The notes under the pieces: generated by a model
The model's input: the letters and a program-made list of their open reading frames with translations, nothing else
Told to the model about the DNA's origin: nothing
Databases searched by the model: none
Assembly (NCBI GenBank): GCA_963789225.1
Contig: CAWBKD010000007.1
Span: 1-64,000 of the forward strand
Reading direction: 5' to 3'
DNA: 64,000 nucleotides
DNA from: Palsa-504 sp963789225
GTDB taxonomy: Bacteria > Actinomycetota > Actinomycetes > Streptosporangiales > Streptosporangiaceae
Part shown: piece by piece, positions 18,474-26,415 of the stretch
Numbering within the stretch: position 1 is the stretch's first letter
How the letters are laid out: every line of letters begins with the position of its first letter
Translations under genes and position numbers: made by a program

Positions 18474-19040
18474 CCCGCGGCCCGGCATCGCCGTGACCAC
18501 AGGGCACAGCCGGAAGGGGCGGCGCCGCGCTCATCCGATGGGGAACAACCGCGGCCAGCTCCCGCCAAGGGACTGTCAGGCCGCCGGCCCGCACCGGGCC
18601 GCGCGGACGGCCTGTAAAGAATGAGCGGCCGCAACCCCCGCCACGGAGGACACCCGATACATCATCATGTCGCCGGGCACGGCACGCCGCGCCCGCGGGC
18701 CTAGGTAAGTCTGGCTGCCCCCCTCCCGCCGTTCCCGGTCACGGCCAGCCCACGGCCATCACCCCCGCCCAAGGAGGTCACGCCGCACAATCCCCCGGGG
18801 CACCAGCCCACCCTCAAACGGCTCCCCGTCCCCGGCCGTCCATTATCGGCTCACGTCCGGCCGCGTCAAGGGCGCCTCCGGCGCCGCTGCGCGGGCGCTG
18901 CGCGCCCCTTGACCCGGCCCGGCCGCTCACACGGACCGGCAGCGATCGGGAACAGGGAGCAGACTGGATCACGCCCCGGACCAGGCCATCACAACCGCCA
19001 GACAAGGAAAACGACCACTTGCGGCAACCGAACGGTGCAG
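18474..19040 (+). other. IS110 3' non-coding region with strong hairpin; possible structured RNA
   Basis: About 560 bp without a convincing gene. An inverted repeat of about 17 bp (GGCCGCGTCAAGGGCGC / GCGCCCCTTGACCCGGCC) spans 18859-18919 and would form a long GC-rich hairpin. IS110-family elements carry a bridge RNA in a non-coding end, so this is a candidate location. The last part must also contain the IS4 right end (19040-19057). The exact IS110 boundary is not visible. Confidence 0.4.
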
Positions 19041-19057
19041 GTAAGTCCCTGGTGTTG

Positions 19058-19416
19058 AGCGCCGACCGCCCAGGCCGGTACCCGTAAGAATCCGGGTGAA
19101 ATTCCGGCTCCGCTGTCGGCTCCAGCACCATGCAGACCACTGTCTGCGCTATCCGGTCAGCCACCGTCGGAACTCCTAGCATTCTTGTTCCGCCGGCTTT
19201 CCTGGGTATCTCTACCCCGCGCACCGGAGGCGGGAAGTAAGTTCCCGATGACAGCCTGTTCCAGAGTTTGTAGAGATTCCCTTTCAGGTCCTCCTCGAAC
19301 TCCGCAATCGACTGCCCGTCCACCCCGGCCGCGCCCTTGTTGCCGGCAACCTTCCGGTATGCCTCCCACACCAGCCGCTTCGGAATATCGAACGGCTTCT
19401 GCTTCAGGTCACTCAC
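19058..19416 (-). pseudogene. Group II intron reverse transcriptase, N-terminal part
   Basis: Begins MSDLKQKPFDIPKRLVWEAY; RT-0/RT-1 region NKGAAGVDGQSIAEFEEDL, then PPVRGVEIPRKAGGTRMLGV and DSYGYRPGRSAL, where IS4 breaks the gene. Upstream (19417-19992) is the intron's RNA domain I region, which has no ORF. Confidence 0.9.
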
Positions 19417-19992
19417 TCGTTCCTCCCGTTTCCGGTTGACTCGCGAATTCCCTGCGGATAGTCCGTCCCCTTCGCTCCACCGCCATTACAGCGGCTTCGT
19501 CACTACTACGGGACGGTCCGCCCCCGTGCCCTGGCCCGGTACTCTGCCTCTCACGGTTTCTGCCGCTTGAGGAACTCCCTCCACCCCGTGTATTCCACGG
19601 GGATTCCAGGACGACGGGTTCTCCTGTTCCACGCAAGAGCCTGGATCGCGCTCGCGCCCTCTTCACGCCGGATGCCGCCGGGGCAGTAAGCAGGTCGCCC
19701 CCCGGCTTATCCCAGGACCGCATACATTCTCCTGGTTTCGACATCACCTTAAGCATTTCGACGCTTCCACAAGGGTTCGGTTTCACTCGCCTTCACGATC
19801 CGCACCTGACGCAGTCTCTGCCGCGTCTTTTCCGCGACGCTCACCACCCCGGCTCTTAACCGGCGCAGCTCGCGGTGGTTTGCTGCCTCCTCCTGCAAGG
19901 CGACAGCGGAGGGCCAGCCTCCATCTCTCACATAGCACCGACAGCCAGCAAACCGCACCTACGCGGCCCACTGGCTACCGTTCAGGACACAC

Positions 19993-20262
19993 GTACGCCG
20001 CTGCTTTTGAGAGGAACGCGCACTTCATCTCGAGCTCGCGGTTGACCCGCTCCAGCTCGCGGAGCCGGGCCCGCTCCGGCAGGCTGAGCGGCTCCTCGGT
20101 TTCCCCGTGCTTTTCCCGGTAGGCCCGGACCCAGTTTCCTACCGTAGTCTCGTTTACCCGGTATTCCCGTGCTACGTCGGCAATTGCCCGTGATGTCTCG
20201 ATCACCATCCTGGCGACCTCTTCACGGAATTCCGGTGAGAATTTCTGGTATGCCTTTGACAT
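19993..20262 (-). pseudogene. IS3 orfA, interrupted by the group II intron
   Basis: MSKAYQKFSPEFREEVARMV with HTH IADVAREYRVNETTVGNWVR and leucine-zipper-like LRELERVNRELEMKCAFLSK. Start ATG at 20262 behind GGAAAGGACGGGG. Exon 1 ends at KAAAY; splicing would add FAAEHR and a stop. If the intron still spliced, orfA would be made; the broken RT makes splicing unlikely. Confidence 0.88.
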
Positions 20263-20356
20263 TTTCCCCGTCCTTTCGGATGAGGATCCTAAAGGATCCG
20301 CAGTCCGGAGGACGGGAGGCACCTCAACCGATCATGCGGATCGGGTGTAGTTGACG

Positions 20357-20629
20357 ATGGGGGACAACGCTTATGCCGAACGCTGGGTGCGCACAGTCAG
20401 GGCCGAGGTCACCGACCGGATGCTGATCGCCGGGCCGCGGCACCTGCGTGCGGTCCTGGACGAGTACGTAACGCACTTTAACCAGCATCGCCCGCACCGG
20501 GCCAGGAACCTGCGGTCACCAGATCACGATGACGGCAACGCGGCCCCGGTCACTGACCTGGCGTCGGCGCGAATACGACGCCGGAAGATCCTCGGCGGGC
20601 TGATCCACGAGTACGAACGGACAGCATGA
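20357..20629 (+). pseudogene. DDE (rve) transposase C-terminal fragment, different type from copy B
   Basis: MGDNAYAERWVRTVRAEVTD with the catalytic Glu, LREVL-type helices and the tail LGGLIHEYERTA. It starts at ATGGGGGACAACGC, where the serine element joins. The N-terminal half that should match it is not in the window: the half at 1-766 belongs to the other transposase type (compare 54435-54698, which ends GGIINEYRLVA). Confidence 0.8.
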
Positions 20630-20713
20630 CCACTAGCGGCCAGCTGAAAAGCAGCAGTTCAAAGGCCACGACGAGGTTATGGAACCCTACAACCTGCTCG
20701 GCGAGCGGGCGGC

Positions 20714-22303
20714 CTAGCCGAGTTCGGTTAGCTTGCCCGCCGCGATGTCGTCGCGAATGACGAACTTGCGTACCTTGCCCGCCGCGGTGAGCGGAAGCTT
20801 GTCGAGCACGAACCAGCGGACGGGTGTCTTGTAGGCGGCGAGCTGCGCCCGGCACAACGCACGTAGCTCCTCAGCCAATGGCATGGTGCCGGGCGCCGGG
20901 CAGAGCACGGAGGCGATGACCTCTCCCAATCGTTCATCAGGGATTCCAACGACAGCGACGTCGGCGACGGCAGGATGGGTACGCAGCACGTCCTCGATCT
21001 CGCGTGGCCAGACGTTCTCGCCACCGCGGATGATGAGTTCTCTTAGCCGTCCACGGACGCTGAAATAGCCGCGTTCATCCATGCTGGCCAGATCTCCTGT
21101 GTGGATCCAGCCTTCGTCGTCCGCACGGGGCGTGCTCCCCAAGTGGCCAACGTACCCAAGCATGCTCTGGTACCCGCGTGCACAGAGCTCCCCGACTTCG
21201 CCCATTGCGGAGGTCCTGCCAGTCACGGGATCGACGATGCGGCACTCGACCTGCGGCAACGGCTGGCCGATGCTCGTCGCCTTGTCGTGTTCGCTGTCGT
21301 CAGGACGGATCTGGCATACGACCGACGATAGCTCGGTCTGACCGTACACGATGGAGAACCGGCACCCTAGCGCGGACTCGATCTTGCGGCAGAGATCCTC
21401 AGGCACGGGAGAACCTCCGGACAGGATCGTTCGCAAGAAGGAGATCCGCTCCGGCTCGAACTCCGGGTGCTGGAGTAGGGCCAGCGCCATGGCCGGTACC
21501 GAACTCATCACGTCGGCTTCCGTCTGCTCCATCAGCCTGAGCGCCAATCCCGGCTCGAACGCCTCCAGCAGTACCTGGGTCCCGCACGTCCAGACCGGCC
21601 CGAGCACCGCGCTGACGCAACCGCCGACGTGGAACAGCGGCATCGGATTGAGCCAGACCCCGCCGCCAAACTCAGCGCGGAGGGCACACAGCCTGGCGTT
21701 GTTGGTAATCCCGCGGTGACTGAGCACGACACCCTTGGGCGCTCCCGTCGTGCCCGAGGTGTAGAGAACCAGTGCCGGTTCACCGGGGTCGACGTCAGGT
21801 AGCCGTGCCGCACCGTCGCCGAGCAGTTCGCCGAGCCTGCTGATCGGTAGTGTGTCTCGCATCGCCGGAAGAGACGGTCGCAGCTGCTCGACAAGCGCGC
21901 CGATGTCGTTGCCCCGGTACCGCTCGGCGTAGATGAGCCCGACGGCGCCGGAGTCGGCCAGCACGTGTCGCGCCTCATGTGGCCCGAAGGCCGGATTGAC
22001 CGTGACTAGCTTCAGGCCGGCCAGCCCCGCGGCGAACTCGACGATCACCCACTCGGGACAGTTGGCCGCCCAGATGGCGATCGGGCTGCCCGGCGGGAAT
22101 CTGCCGAGCAGGCCCGCGGCACATACGCGCGCCTGCGTGTAGAGCTCGGCATAGGTCCACGTCGCAGGCGGGCCCGCTGCGGCAGGGTAAATCAGGGCCG
22201 CCTTGTCTGGTGACGTGGCTGCGGCAGCCGAGAGGACTCCTCCCGTTGTGGAGTCCATGACCGGCTGGGAAGTATCCGGGAGCCAATGGGCGACGCTGAA
22301 CAT
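20714..22303 (-). CDS. AMP-dependent acyl-CoA synthetase (ligase 1)
   Basis: A 529-aa member of the ANL superfamily; forms acyl-AMP and then acyl-CoA. Motifs: A3 LVLYTSGTTGAPKGVVLSHR, A5 YGQTELSSV, A7 WIHTGDLASMDERGYF, A8 GRLRELIIRGGENVWPREIE, A10 with catalytic Lys LPLTAAGKVRKFVI. All catalytic residues are present. Start ATG at 22303 lies 6 nt after AGGAGG; a longer frame upstream is only antisense to the aminotransferase. Divergent from the aminotransferase, with an operator at 22362. Acid substrate unknown. Confidence 0.9.
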   Translation of the reverse strand: MFSVAHWLPDTSQPVMDSTTGGVLSAAAATSPDKAALIYPAAAGPPATWTYAELYTQARVCAAGLLGRFPPGSPIAIWAANCPEWVIVEFAAGLAGLKLVTVNPAFGPHEARHVLADSGAVGLIYAERYRGNDIGALVEQLRPSLPAMRDTLPISRLGELLGDGAARLPDVDPGEPALVLYTSGTTGAPKGVVLSHRGITNNARLCALRAEFGGGVWLNPMPLFHVGGCVSAVLGPVWTCGTQVLLEAFEPGLALRLMEQTEADVMSSVPAMALALLQHPEFEPERISFLRTILSGGSPVPEDLCRKIESALGCRFSIVYGQTELSSVVCQIRPDDSEHDKATSIGQPLPQVECRIVDPVTGRTSAMGEVGELCARGYQSMLGYVGHLGSTPRADDEGWIHTGDLASMDERGYFSVRGRLRELIIRGGENVWPREIEDVLRTHPAVADVAVVGIPDERLGEVIASVLCPAPGTMPLAEELRALCRAQLAAYKTPVRWFVLDKLPLTAAGKVRKFVIRDDIAAGKLTELG

Positions 22304-22361
22304 CACGGTCCTCCTCCTATGCCGTGGTACCGGTCTGCCGACAAGAACACGACCGAGCCGA

Positions 22362-22383
22362 TCTAGCGCTACATTGACGTCCG
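22362..22383 (+). promoter_or_regulatory. Shared operator motif, site 1
   Basis: TCTAGCGCTACATT-GACGTCCG, matching TATAGCGTT-N2-C-N-TGACG-N2-CG. Lies in the 105-bp divergent region between ligase 1 and the aminotransferase, 25 nt from the latter's start. Confidence 0.6.
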
Positions 22384-22408
22384 TAACGAAAACCGCTAAT
22401 AAGGTCTG

Positions 22409-23575
22409 ATGGTACGGCAACTGAACCCGGCCGTCGTAGCCGCGCGGACAGAACGGTTCGGACCGCTCCGGCAACTGGCGGAGGATCCGGAGTTCATCAA
22501 TCTGGCGGTAGCTCAGCATTACCGTCCGCCTGCCGAGCACATCATCGCGGCCGTCCGTGACGGCGTCGTGCCTGAACGGTTCCGCTACGGTGCCACGGCA
22601 GGCGAGCCCGAGCTTCTCCGCGCCATCGCCAGCCGACTCGCCGAGCGCGGGATGCACGTCGATCCGACCACAGAGATACGAGTCGTGCACGGCAGCGGGC
22701 ACGCCTTCCTGATGACGCTCATGGCCTTCCTCTGTCCGGGCGATGAGGTGATCACGCTCGAGCCGAGCTTCCCGCTGAACTGGTACACATGCGAGGTGCT
22801 GGGCGCGTCGGTGGTAGGCGTGCCGATCGGCGGCCCTGCTGGCATGCCGAGCATTGCGGACCGGATTGCGGCGAGCGTGACGCCGCGCACCAAGGCGATC
22901 ATCGTGCACCCAGTGAACAACCCGACCGGGGACGTGCTGACCAGGCAGGCAGTCGAAGGCATCGCCGAGGTCGCACGTCGGCGTGACCTGCTGGTGCTCA
23001 GCGACGAGGTGTTCGCAACGTTCGTCTTTGATGGCGTGCAGATGACGAGCATCGCATCGCTTCCCGGCATGCACGAGCGGACCGTGACGATCGGCGGGGT
23101 ATCGAAGGACTACAACCTGCCAGGCCTGCGGGTCGGCTACCTCGCCGGGCCGGCGCCGATCGTCGAGGCCATTGGGCACATTCAGCATAACGGACCGGTG
23201 GGCGCATCGGTGCTCGGCCAGGTAGGGGCGCTGGCGGCGTTGACTGGCCCGCAGGATGCGATGATCAACCTGGTCGCGGAGCTCAGCCGGACCCGAGCTG
23301 GGGTCGTCGACGCGCTCAACCGGATTCCGGGGGTGGTATGCCCGCCGCCAGACGGCGGGTTCTTTGTGTTCGCCGACCTGACGCGCCTTGGTATCGACGC
23401 CGACCAGATCTATCTTGCCCTCGCGCGGGAGGCCAAGATCGGGGTCTCGCCGGGGACCTGGTACGGCAGGTCGGGATCTGGACATCTGCGGATCTGCTAC
23501 GGTGCCGCCCCGCCGGAGGGCGTACACGAATTCGTGCGCAGACTCGGGGCGTACCTGGCTCGGCAAGCCGCCTGA
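22409..23575 (+). CDS. PLP-dependent class I/II aminotransferase
   Basis: A 388-aa fold-type I aminotransferase. Visible: GATAGEPELLRAIASRLAER, NNPTGDVL, DEVFATF (Asp to the PLP pyridine) and the PLP-binding Lys in IGGVSKDYNLPGLRVGYLAG, plus C-terminal Arg in GSGHLRICYG. The start is given as ATG 22409 because coding begins right after the operator. It transfers an amino group between an amino acid and a 2-oxo acid; substrate not predictable. Suggests the imported compound yields an amino acid or amine. Confidence 0.88.
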   Translation: MVRQLNPAVVAARTERFGPLRQLAEDPEFINLAVAQHYRPPAEHIIAAVRDGVVPERFRYGATAGEPELLRAIASRLAERGMHVDPTTEIRVVHGSGHAFLMTLMAFLCPGDEVITLEPSFPLNWYTCEVLGASVVGVPIGGPAGMPSIADRIAASVTPRTKAIIVHPVNNPTGDVLTRQAVEGIAEVARRRDLLVLSDEVFATFVFDGVQMTSIASLPGMHERTVTIGGVSKDYNLPGLRVGYLAGPAPIVEAIGHIQHNGPVGASVLGQVGALAALTGPQDAMINLVAELSRTRAGVVDALNRIPGVVCPPPDGGFFVFADLTRLGIDADQIYLALAREAKIGVSPGTWYGRSGSGHLRICYGAAPPEGVHEFVRRLGAYLARQAA

Positions 23576-23591
23576 GGGGCGGACAGCGCGC

Positions 23592-24080
23592 TCACGACTC
23601 CTTCCACGGGTAGGTGCCCGGCGGCCAGCGCACAATCTGCGTGCCGTATCGCTGCGGCAGCAGCGCGAGTTCGGCCGCGTCCGCGCCAGCGTCGACCATG
23701 CGCGCGAACTCTCGGAAGACGCCCTCGAACCCGGCGGGGCTGAACGTGGCGAGGAATCGGCACGGCACAGCGCCCGCGTTCCAGAAGGTGTGCCGCACGA
23801 GCCGCGGGGCGACGACGAACTCCCCTGGTCTTACGAGCATGACTTCGTCGTCCACCAGCATCGACAAGACGCCGCTCAGGATGTAGAAACACTCCTCATG
23901 CGCCTCGTGCCAGTGCGGTGGCGGGCCCTTCCTGCCCGGAGCGGACTCGTACTCGACCACGGCGACCGAGCCGTGCGTTCCCGCACCCCCGGCCTTGATG
24001 GTGATGATGTCGCCGCCGACGGAGGCGGGTATACGCTCCCCGCCGCCCACCGGTAGGATCCGCTCCTTCGCGCTGCTCAT
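23592..24080 (-). CDS. Cupin-domain protein
   Basis: A 162-aa single-domain cupin. Metal motif 1 PPPHWHEAHEECFYILSG (two His, Glu, His pattern) and motif 2 PGEFVVAPRLVRHTFWN. Small cupins act as dioxygenases, isomerases or sugar/metabolite binders; reaction unknown. Last gene of the MOSC-HIT-cupin operon; its ATG (24078-24080) overlaps the HIT stop (ATGA). Confidence 0.82.
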   Translation of the reverse strand: MSSAKERILPVGGGERIPASVGGDIITIKAGGAGTHGSVAVVEYESAPGRKGPPPHWHEAHEECFYILSGVLSMLVDDEVMLVRPGEFVVAPRLVRHTFWNAGAVPCRFLATFSPAGFEGVFREFARMVDAGADAAELALLPQRYGTQIVRWPPGTYPWKES

Positions 24081-24520
24081 CGCGGAAGGCTGTCTTCGGC
24101 GATGAGTTGTCCCATCTGCTCCGCCGCTGCCTGGGCGGCGGCGGGGTCCAGGTACCGGTAGCGGTGCGTCCACAGTCGCGGGCCGCGGTGGGCAACGGGC
24201 ACGGCAGCGCCCCGCGCGGCGAGGAGCAGGTGCCAATGCGGATTAAGATCACCGAACGAGAGCAGGTAGATCCGCTCCGGTCGGCATACCTTCGTGATCG
24301 CCCCGGAGAGCAAGGTAAGCACGGTGCCGAAGCTCGCCGCCTCGTCCCCGGACATGGCGTCCATGCCTTCAGCGTGGCGGCGCAGGGACAGCACAATCCA
24401 GCCGGGTACCTCTGCATCCGGGTGCACGCCTGCCGCCCAGCGCTCGTCCCGGTAGACCCAGCCACCCAGCGGTTCAGAACCGAGTACCAGGCAGATATGG
24501 CAGTTCGAGAGGCCTGGCAT
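24077..24520 (-). CDS. HIT-like family protein
   Basis: A 147-aa protein: CHICLVLGSEPLGGWVYRDE, VPGWIVLSLRRHAEGMDAMS and the degenerate histidine triad DLNPHWHLLLAARG (HxH retained). HIT proteins are nucleotide hydrolases or transferases. Starts directly after the MOSC stop (TGA then ATG). Could clear adenylylated intermediates made by the ligases of the island; that link is a guess from context. Confidence 0.75.
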   Translation of the reverse strand: MPGLSNCHICLVLGSEPLGGWVYRDERWAAGVHPDAEVPGWIVLSLRRHAEGMDAMSGDEAASFGTVLTLLSGAITKVCRPERIYLLSFGDLNPHWHLLLAARGAAVPVAHRGPRLWTHRYRYLDPAAAQAAAEQMGQLIAEDSLPR

Positions 24521-25000
24521 TCACGCCCCCACTGCGGAGCTGTCCTTGATGACCACGTCGCCTACTCGGACGGTGCCGCCGCGGATGATGCGGACGTTCA
24601 TCCCGCGCAGGCGCAACTGACGGCCGAGCCTGGAGTTAACGAACTTCATTGCCTCGGGACCAAAACGCTCGACGAACTTCTTGCACCCAAGGTGCGGCGC
24701 AAGGCTCACCTGCACAACGGCGGAGCCTATGGCGAGCATCGTCCCTGGCGGCAGGTTCTCGATGCTGAGATCCAGGTCGACGTAGAGTTGGTCGCCTGCT
24801 AGCGCTACCCGGTGTCGGCTGCCGGCTACCAGCTCGGCCACCCGGATGTTCATCACGGTTACCTGCATGTCCACGATCGCCGAGCCGTCGGGCGAGAGGC
24901 GGCAGCCCCGGGCGAGCCAGTTGTCGCCGGCCAACCCGACGGCGGGATCGAGTAGGCCCTCGCTGACCACTTCACGCTCGCCCACCGCGGGTCGGCGCAC
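24521..25000 (-). CDS. MOSC-domain protein, start uncertain
   Basis: 159 aa from GTG 25000: VDMQVTVMNIRVAELVAGSR, GDQLYVDLDLSIENLPPGT and the conserved Cys block APHLGCKKFVERFGPEAMKF, then LRLRGMNVRIIRGGTVRVGD. MOSC domains bind sulfur on a conserved Cys, often for molybdenum-cofactor enzymes. In-frame sequence upstream (LTAGLPRIRGAPANRGEL, to about 25090) matches the normal N-terminus of such proteins, but I find no ATG/GTG/TTG for it. Either an unusual start is used or the N-terminus has decayed. Confidence 0.72.
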   Translation of the reverse strand: MRRPAVGEREVVSEGLLDPAVGLAGDNWLARGCRLSPDGSAIVDMQVTVMNIRVAELVAGSRHRVALAGDQLYVDLDLSIENLPPGTMLAIGSAVVQVSLAPHLGCKKFVERFGPEAMKFVNSRLGRQLRLRGMNVRIIRGGTVRVGDVVIKDSSAVGA

Positions 25001-25172
25001 GACGGAGCACAGCTCGCCGCGGTTGGCAGGCGCGCCGCGGATCCGGGGGAGTCCGGCAGTCAGCCGGGCGTGGGACAGGTACGTGGGGAGTTCATCGACG
25101 ACCGGCGGGACGTGGCTTGCCAGCTTGATCTCCTCGGGGCACGGGAACCTGCGGCTCGTATATGTCTTATTG

Positions 25173-25194
25173 CGAGCGTCATCAGAACACTATA
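25173..25194 (-). promoter_or_regulatory. Shared operator motif, site 2
   Basis: Minus strand TATAGTGTTCTGAT-GACGCTCG. Lies upstream of the MOSC-HIT-cupin operon and just behind the PaaX stop codon. Confidence 0.6.
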
Positions 25195-25260
25195 TACCGA
25201 CGTCCGCAGACGCGCGAGAGTCATCCCTCGAGGCGGGGTCCACGCGAGCCGAGGAGGTGG

Positions 25261-26181
25261 CTAGGTCGCCAGGTGCGAGGACCCGGCGTGGGCAGGGGCA
25301 GCTGAGGACCGGGCGGAACGGCTGGCCCGCGGTGTGAACCCGAAGGCGAGTGCGGACATGGTGCTCTGCGCCGTTGATTGCACGAACCGGTTCGCTGGGC
25401 CCTCGAGCAGCGCCCTGAGGGCGAAGAAGGCCACGGATGCCTCCTGGCCCAGCCAATCGCCCGGCAGCAGCTCGGCCGGGAGGCCGGGATCGAGGAACGG
25501 CAACTTCCGCCAGCGATGCAGGCAGTAGGTGTAGTCCACGAAGGCGCGCCTGGTGTCCTCGTCCGGGCTGAAGGTGCGCCAGTGCTCCCTGATGGGCTGG
25601 CACTGGTCGAGAAAGGCCTGGTAGAGCTCGTTCATACTAGGCAGGTCCCAGGCTCGCCGGACCAGCGACTGTACGTCGTCGCCTCCGCGGTAACGGCCTT
25701 CGAAGACGTCGATGTCCCTGGCGAAACCGCCATGTTCCGCGGCGTCCAGCAGGTCGGGCAGACGCGCGGCCGGGGCTATCCACAGGCCCCCAGACACGTT
25801 GCCGAAACCGAGCCAGATGAGACGAGACCGGATGACATGGCGGCGCTCTCTGACCTGCTCGGGTATCGAGAATGAGACGAGCACCCACCCCTGGGCCAGC
25901 TGTCCAGGCTCTACCGGATTGAAGATTCGCTGATCACCACGAGCCATGGTCTTGAGCGTCGAATCGGCTAGCCGGTAACCGCTGACCGAGCCGCGTTTCT
26001 CCTTTTGGATCAGCCCGCGCTGGTTCATCCGGGAAATGGCCGAACGGACCGATTGCTTGTCGACGTCCAGGTGACCCATAAGGACTACCAGGTCGGAGAC
26101 GGCCAGCCAGGCGCCCAGTTTGCGCACGTAGGCACCGTAAATATCCAGGATCAGGGTACGGGGCCGCGTGACCCCGTTCAT
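25261..26181 (-). CDS. PaaX-family transcriptional regulator
   Basis: A 306-aa protein. Winged helix at residues about 8-75 (LDIYGAYVRKLGAWLAVSDL; KQSVRSAISRMNQRGLIQKE; SVSGYRLADS), followed by the PaaX effector region (QLAQGWVLVSFSIPEQVRER; IRSRLIWLGFGNVSGGLWIA; RDIDVFEGRYRGGDDVQSL). PaaX proteins repress catabolic genes and are released by a CoA thioester (phenylacetyl-CoA in E. coli). It is the only regulator in the island, and several CoA ligases are present, so an acyl-CoA effector is plausible. A partial operator match (AATAGCGTACAT) lies near 26195-26206 on the minus strand, suggesting autoregulation. Confidence 0.9.
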   Translation of the reverse strand: MNGVTRPRTLILDIYGAYVRKLGAWLAVSDLVVLMGHLDVDKQSVRSAISRMNQRGLIQKEKRGSVSGYRLADSTLKTMARGDQRIFNPVEPGQLAQGWVLVSFSIPEQVRERRHVIRSRLIWLGFGNVSGGLWIAPAARLPDLLDAAEHGGFARDIDVFEGRYRGGDDVQSLVRRAWDLPSMNELYQAFLDQCQPIREHWRTFSPDEDTRRAFVDYTYCLHRWRKLPFLDPGLPAELLPGDWLGQEASVAFFALRALLEGPANRFVQSTAQSTMSALAFGFTPRASRSARSSAAPAHAGSSHLAT

Positions 26182-26415
26182 ACTGCACGGGCCATGTACG
26201 CTATTGCTCCCTCGGTGGCGTGCGTCGTCAGATTACCAGCGGCGCGCATGCGGTGCAGCTCCGGCGGGGCGTCGGACGAGCCGAACTCCGCCGTCAGGTC
26301 GGTGCCTGCGCGATTGCCCCGGTCTCCCAGGCTGGCGATGCCCGGCAGCGCGCCGAGCAATTCTGCGTGCCGCCGGCGTTCGCCCCTCCGGCGTCCGGCC
26401 GGGCTGGCAGCCCCG

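Larger units (their letters stand above)
15138..19057 (+). mobile_element. IS4-family element, itself carrying IS110
   Basis: Ends CAACACCACGGACTTAAGGC (15138) and, on the minus strand from 19057, CAACACCAGGGACTTACC. An 11-bp target duplication AGCGCCGACCG flanks it (15127-15137 and 19058-19068), in the 10-13 bp range known for IS4 elements. The element is about 3.9 kb because IS110 lies in its right part. Confidence 0.85.
14138..19992 (-). mobile_element. Group II intron with maturase, in IS3 orfA
   Basis: On the minus strand the 5' exon ends GCGGCGTAC (to 19993) and the 3' exon begins TTTGCAGCGG (from 14137). Joining them restores the orfA C-terminus KAAAYFAAEHR and its stop, so the splice points are set by the reading frame. 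The intron begins GTGTGTCC, and a domain V lies near the 3' end. It encodes a reverse transcriptase split by IS4. Without IS4 the intron is about 1.9 kb, normal for an intron whose RT lacks an endonuclease domain. Confidence 0.85.
11739..20326 (-). mobile_element. IS3-family element carrying ISL3 and a group II intron
   Basis: Terminal inverted repeats TGAGGCGCCCCCCGTTTTCC (11739) and TGAGGTGCCTCCCGTCCTCC (minus strand, from 20326), both followed by GGAC. Target duplication ACC at 11736-11738 and 20327-20329. Removing the element gives ACGGTACCGATCATGCGG, which is exactly the uninterrupted sequence in copy B. Without nested insertions it is about 1.3 kb, the normal IS3 size. orfA lies at 19993-20262 plus a few codons at 14137; orfB is in two pieces. 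Confidence 0.9.
767..20356 (-). mobile_element. Serine-recombinase element, copy A, with nested insertions
   Basis: Gene order on the minus strand: DUF5372-like small ORF, HTH protein, 127-aa ORF, serine recombinase. Copy B at 54699-58235 shows the uninterrupted order and gives the boundaries: both copies switch from transposase to element sequence at an ATG (764-766 here) and back at ATGGGGGACAACGC (20357 here). Copy A is about 19.6 kb because an RIT element and a loaded IS3 lie inside it; without them it is about 3.5 kb. Its flanking transposase halves belong to two different transposase types, unlike those of copy B. Confidence 0.8.

Noticed and set aside
22304..23635. N-terminal extension of ligase 1 to 973 aa
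   Set aside because: The extension is antisense to the aminotransferase; the true start has a strong ribosome site at 22303.
26178..26360. 60-aa minus-strand frame upstream of PaaX
   Set aside because: No domain and no convincing ribosome site; overlaps the likely PaaX promoter.
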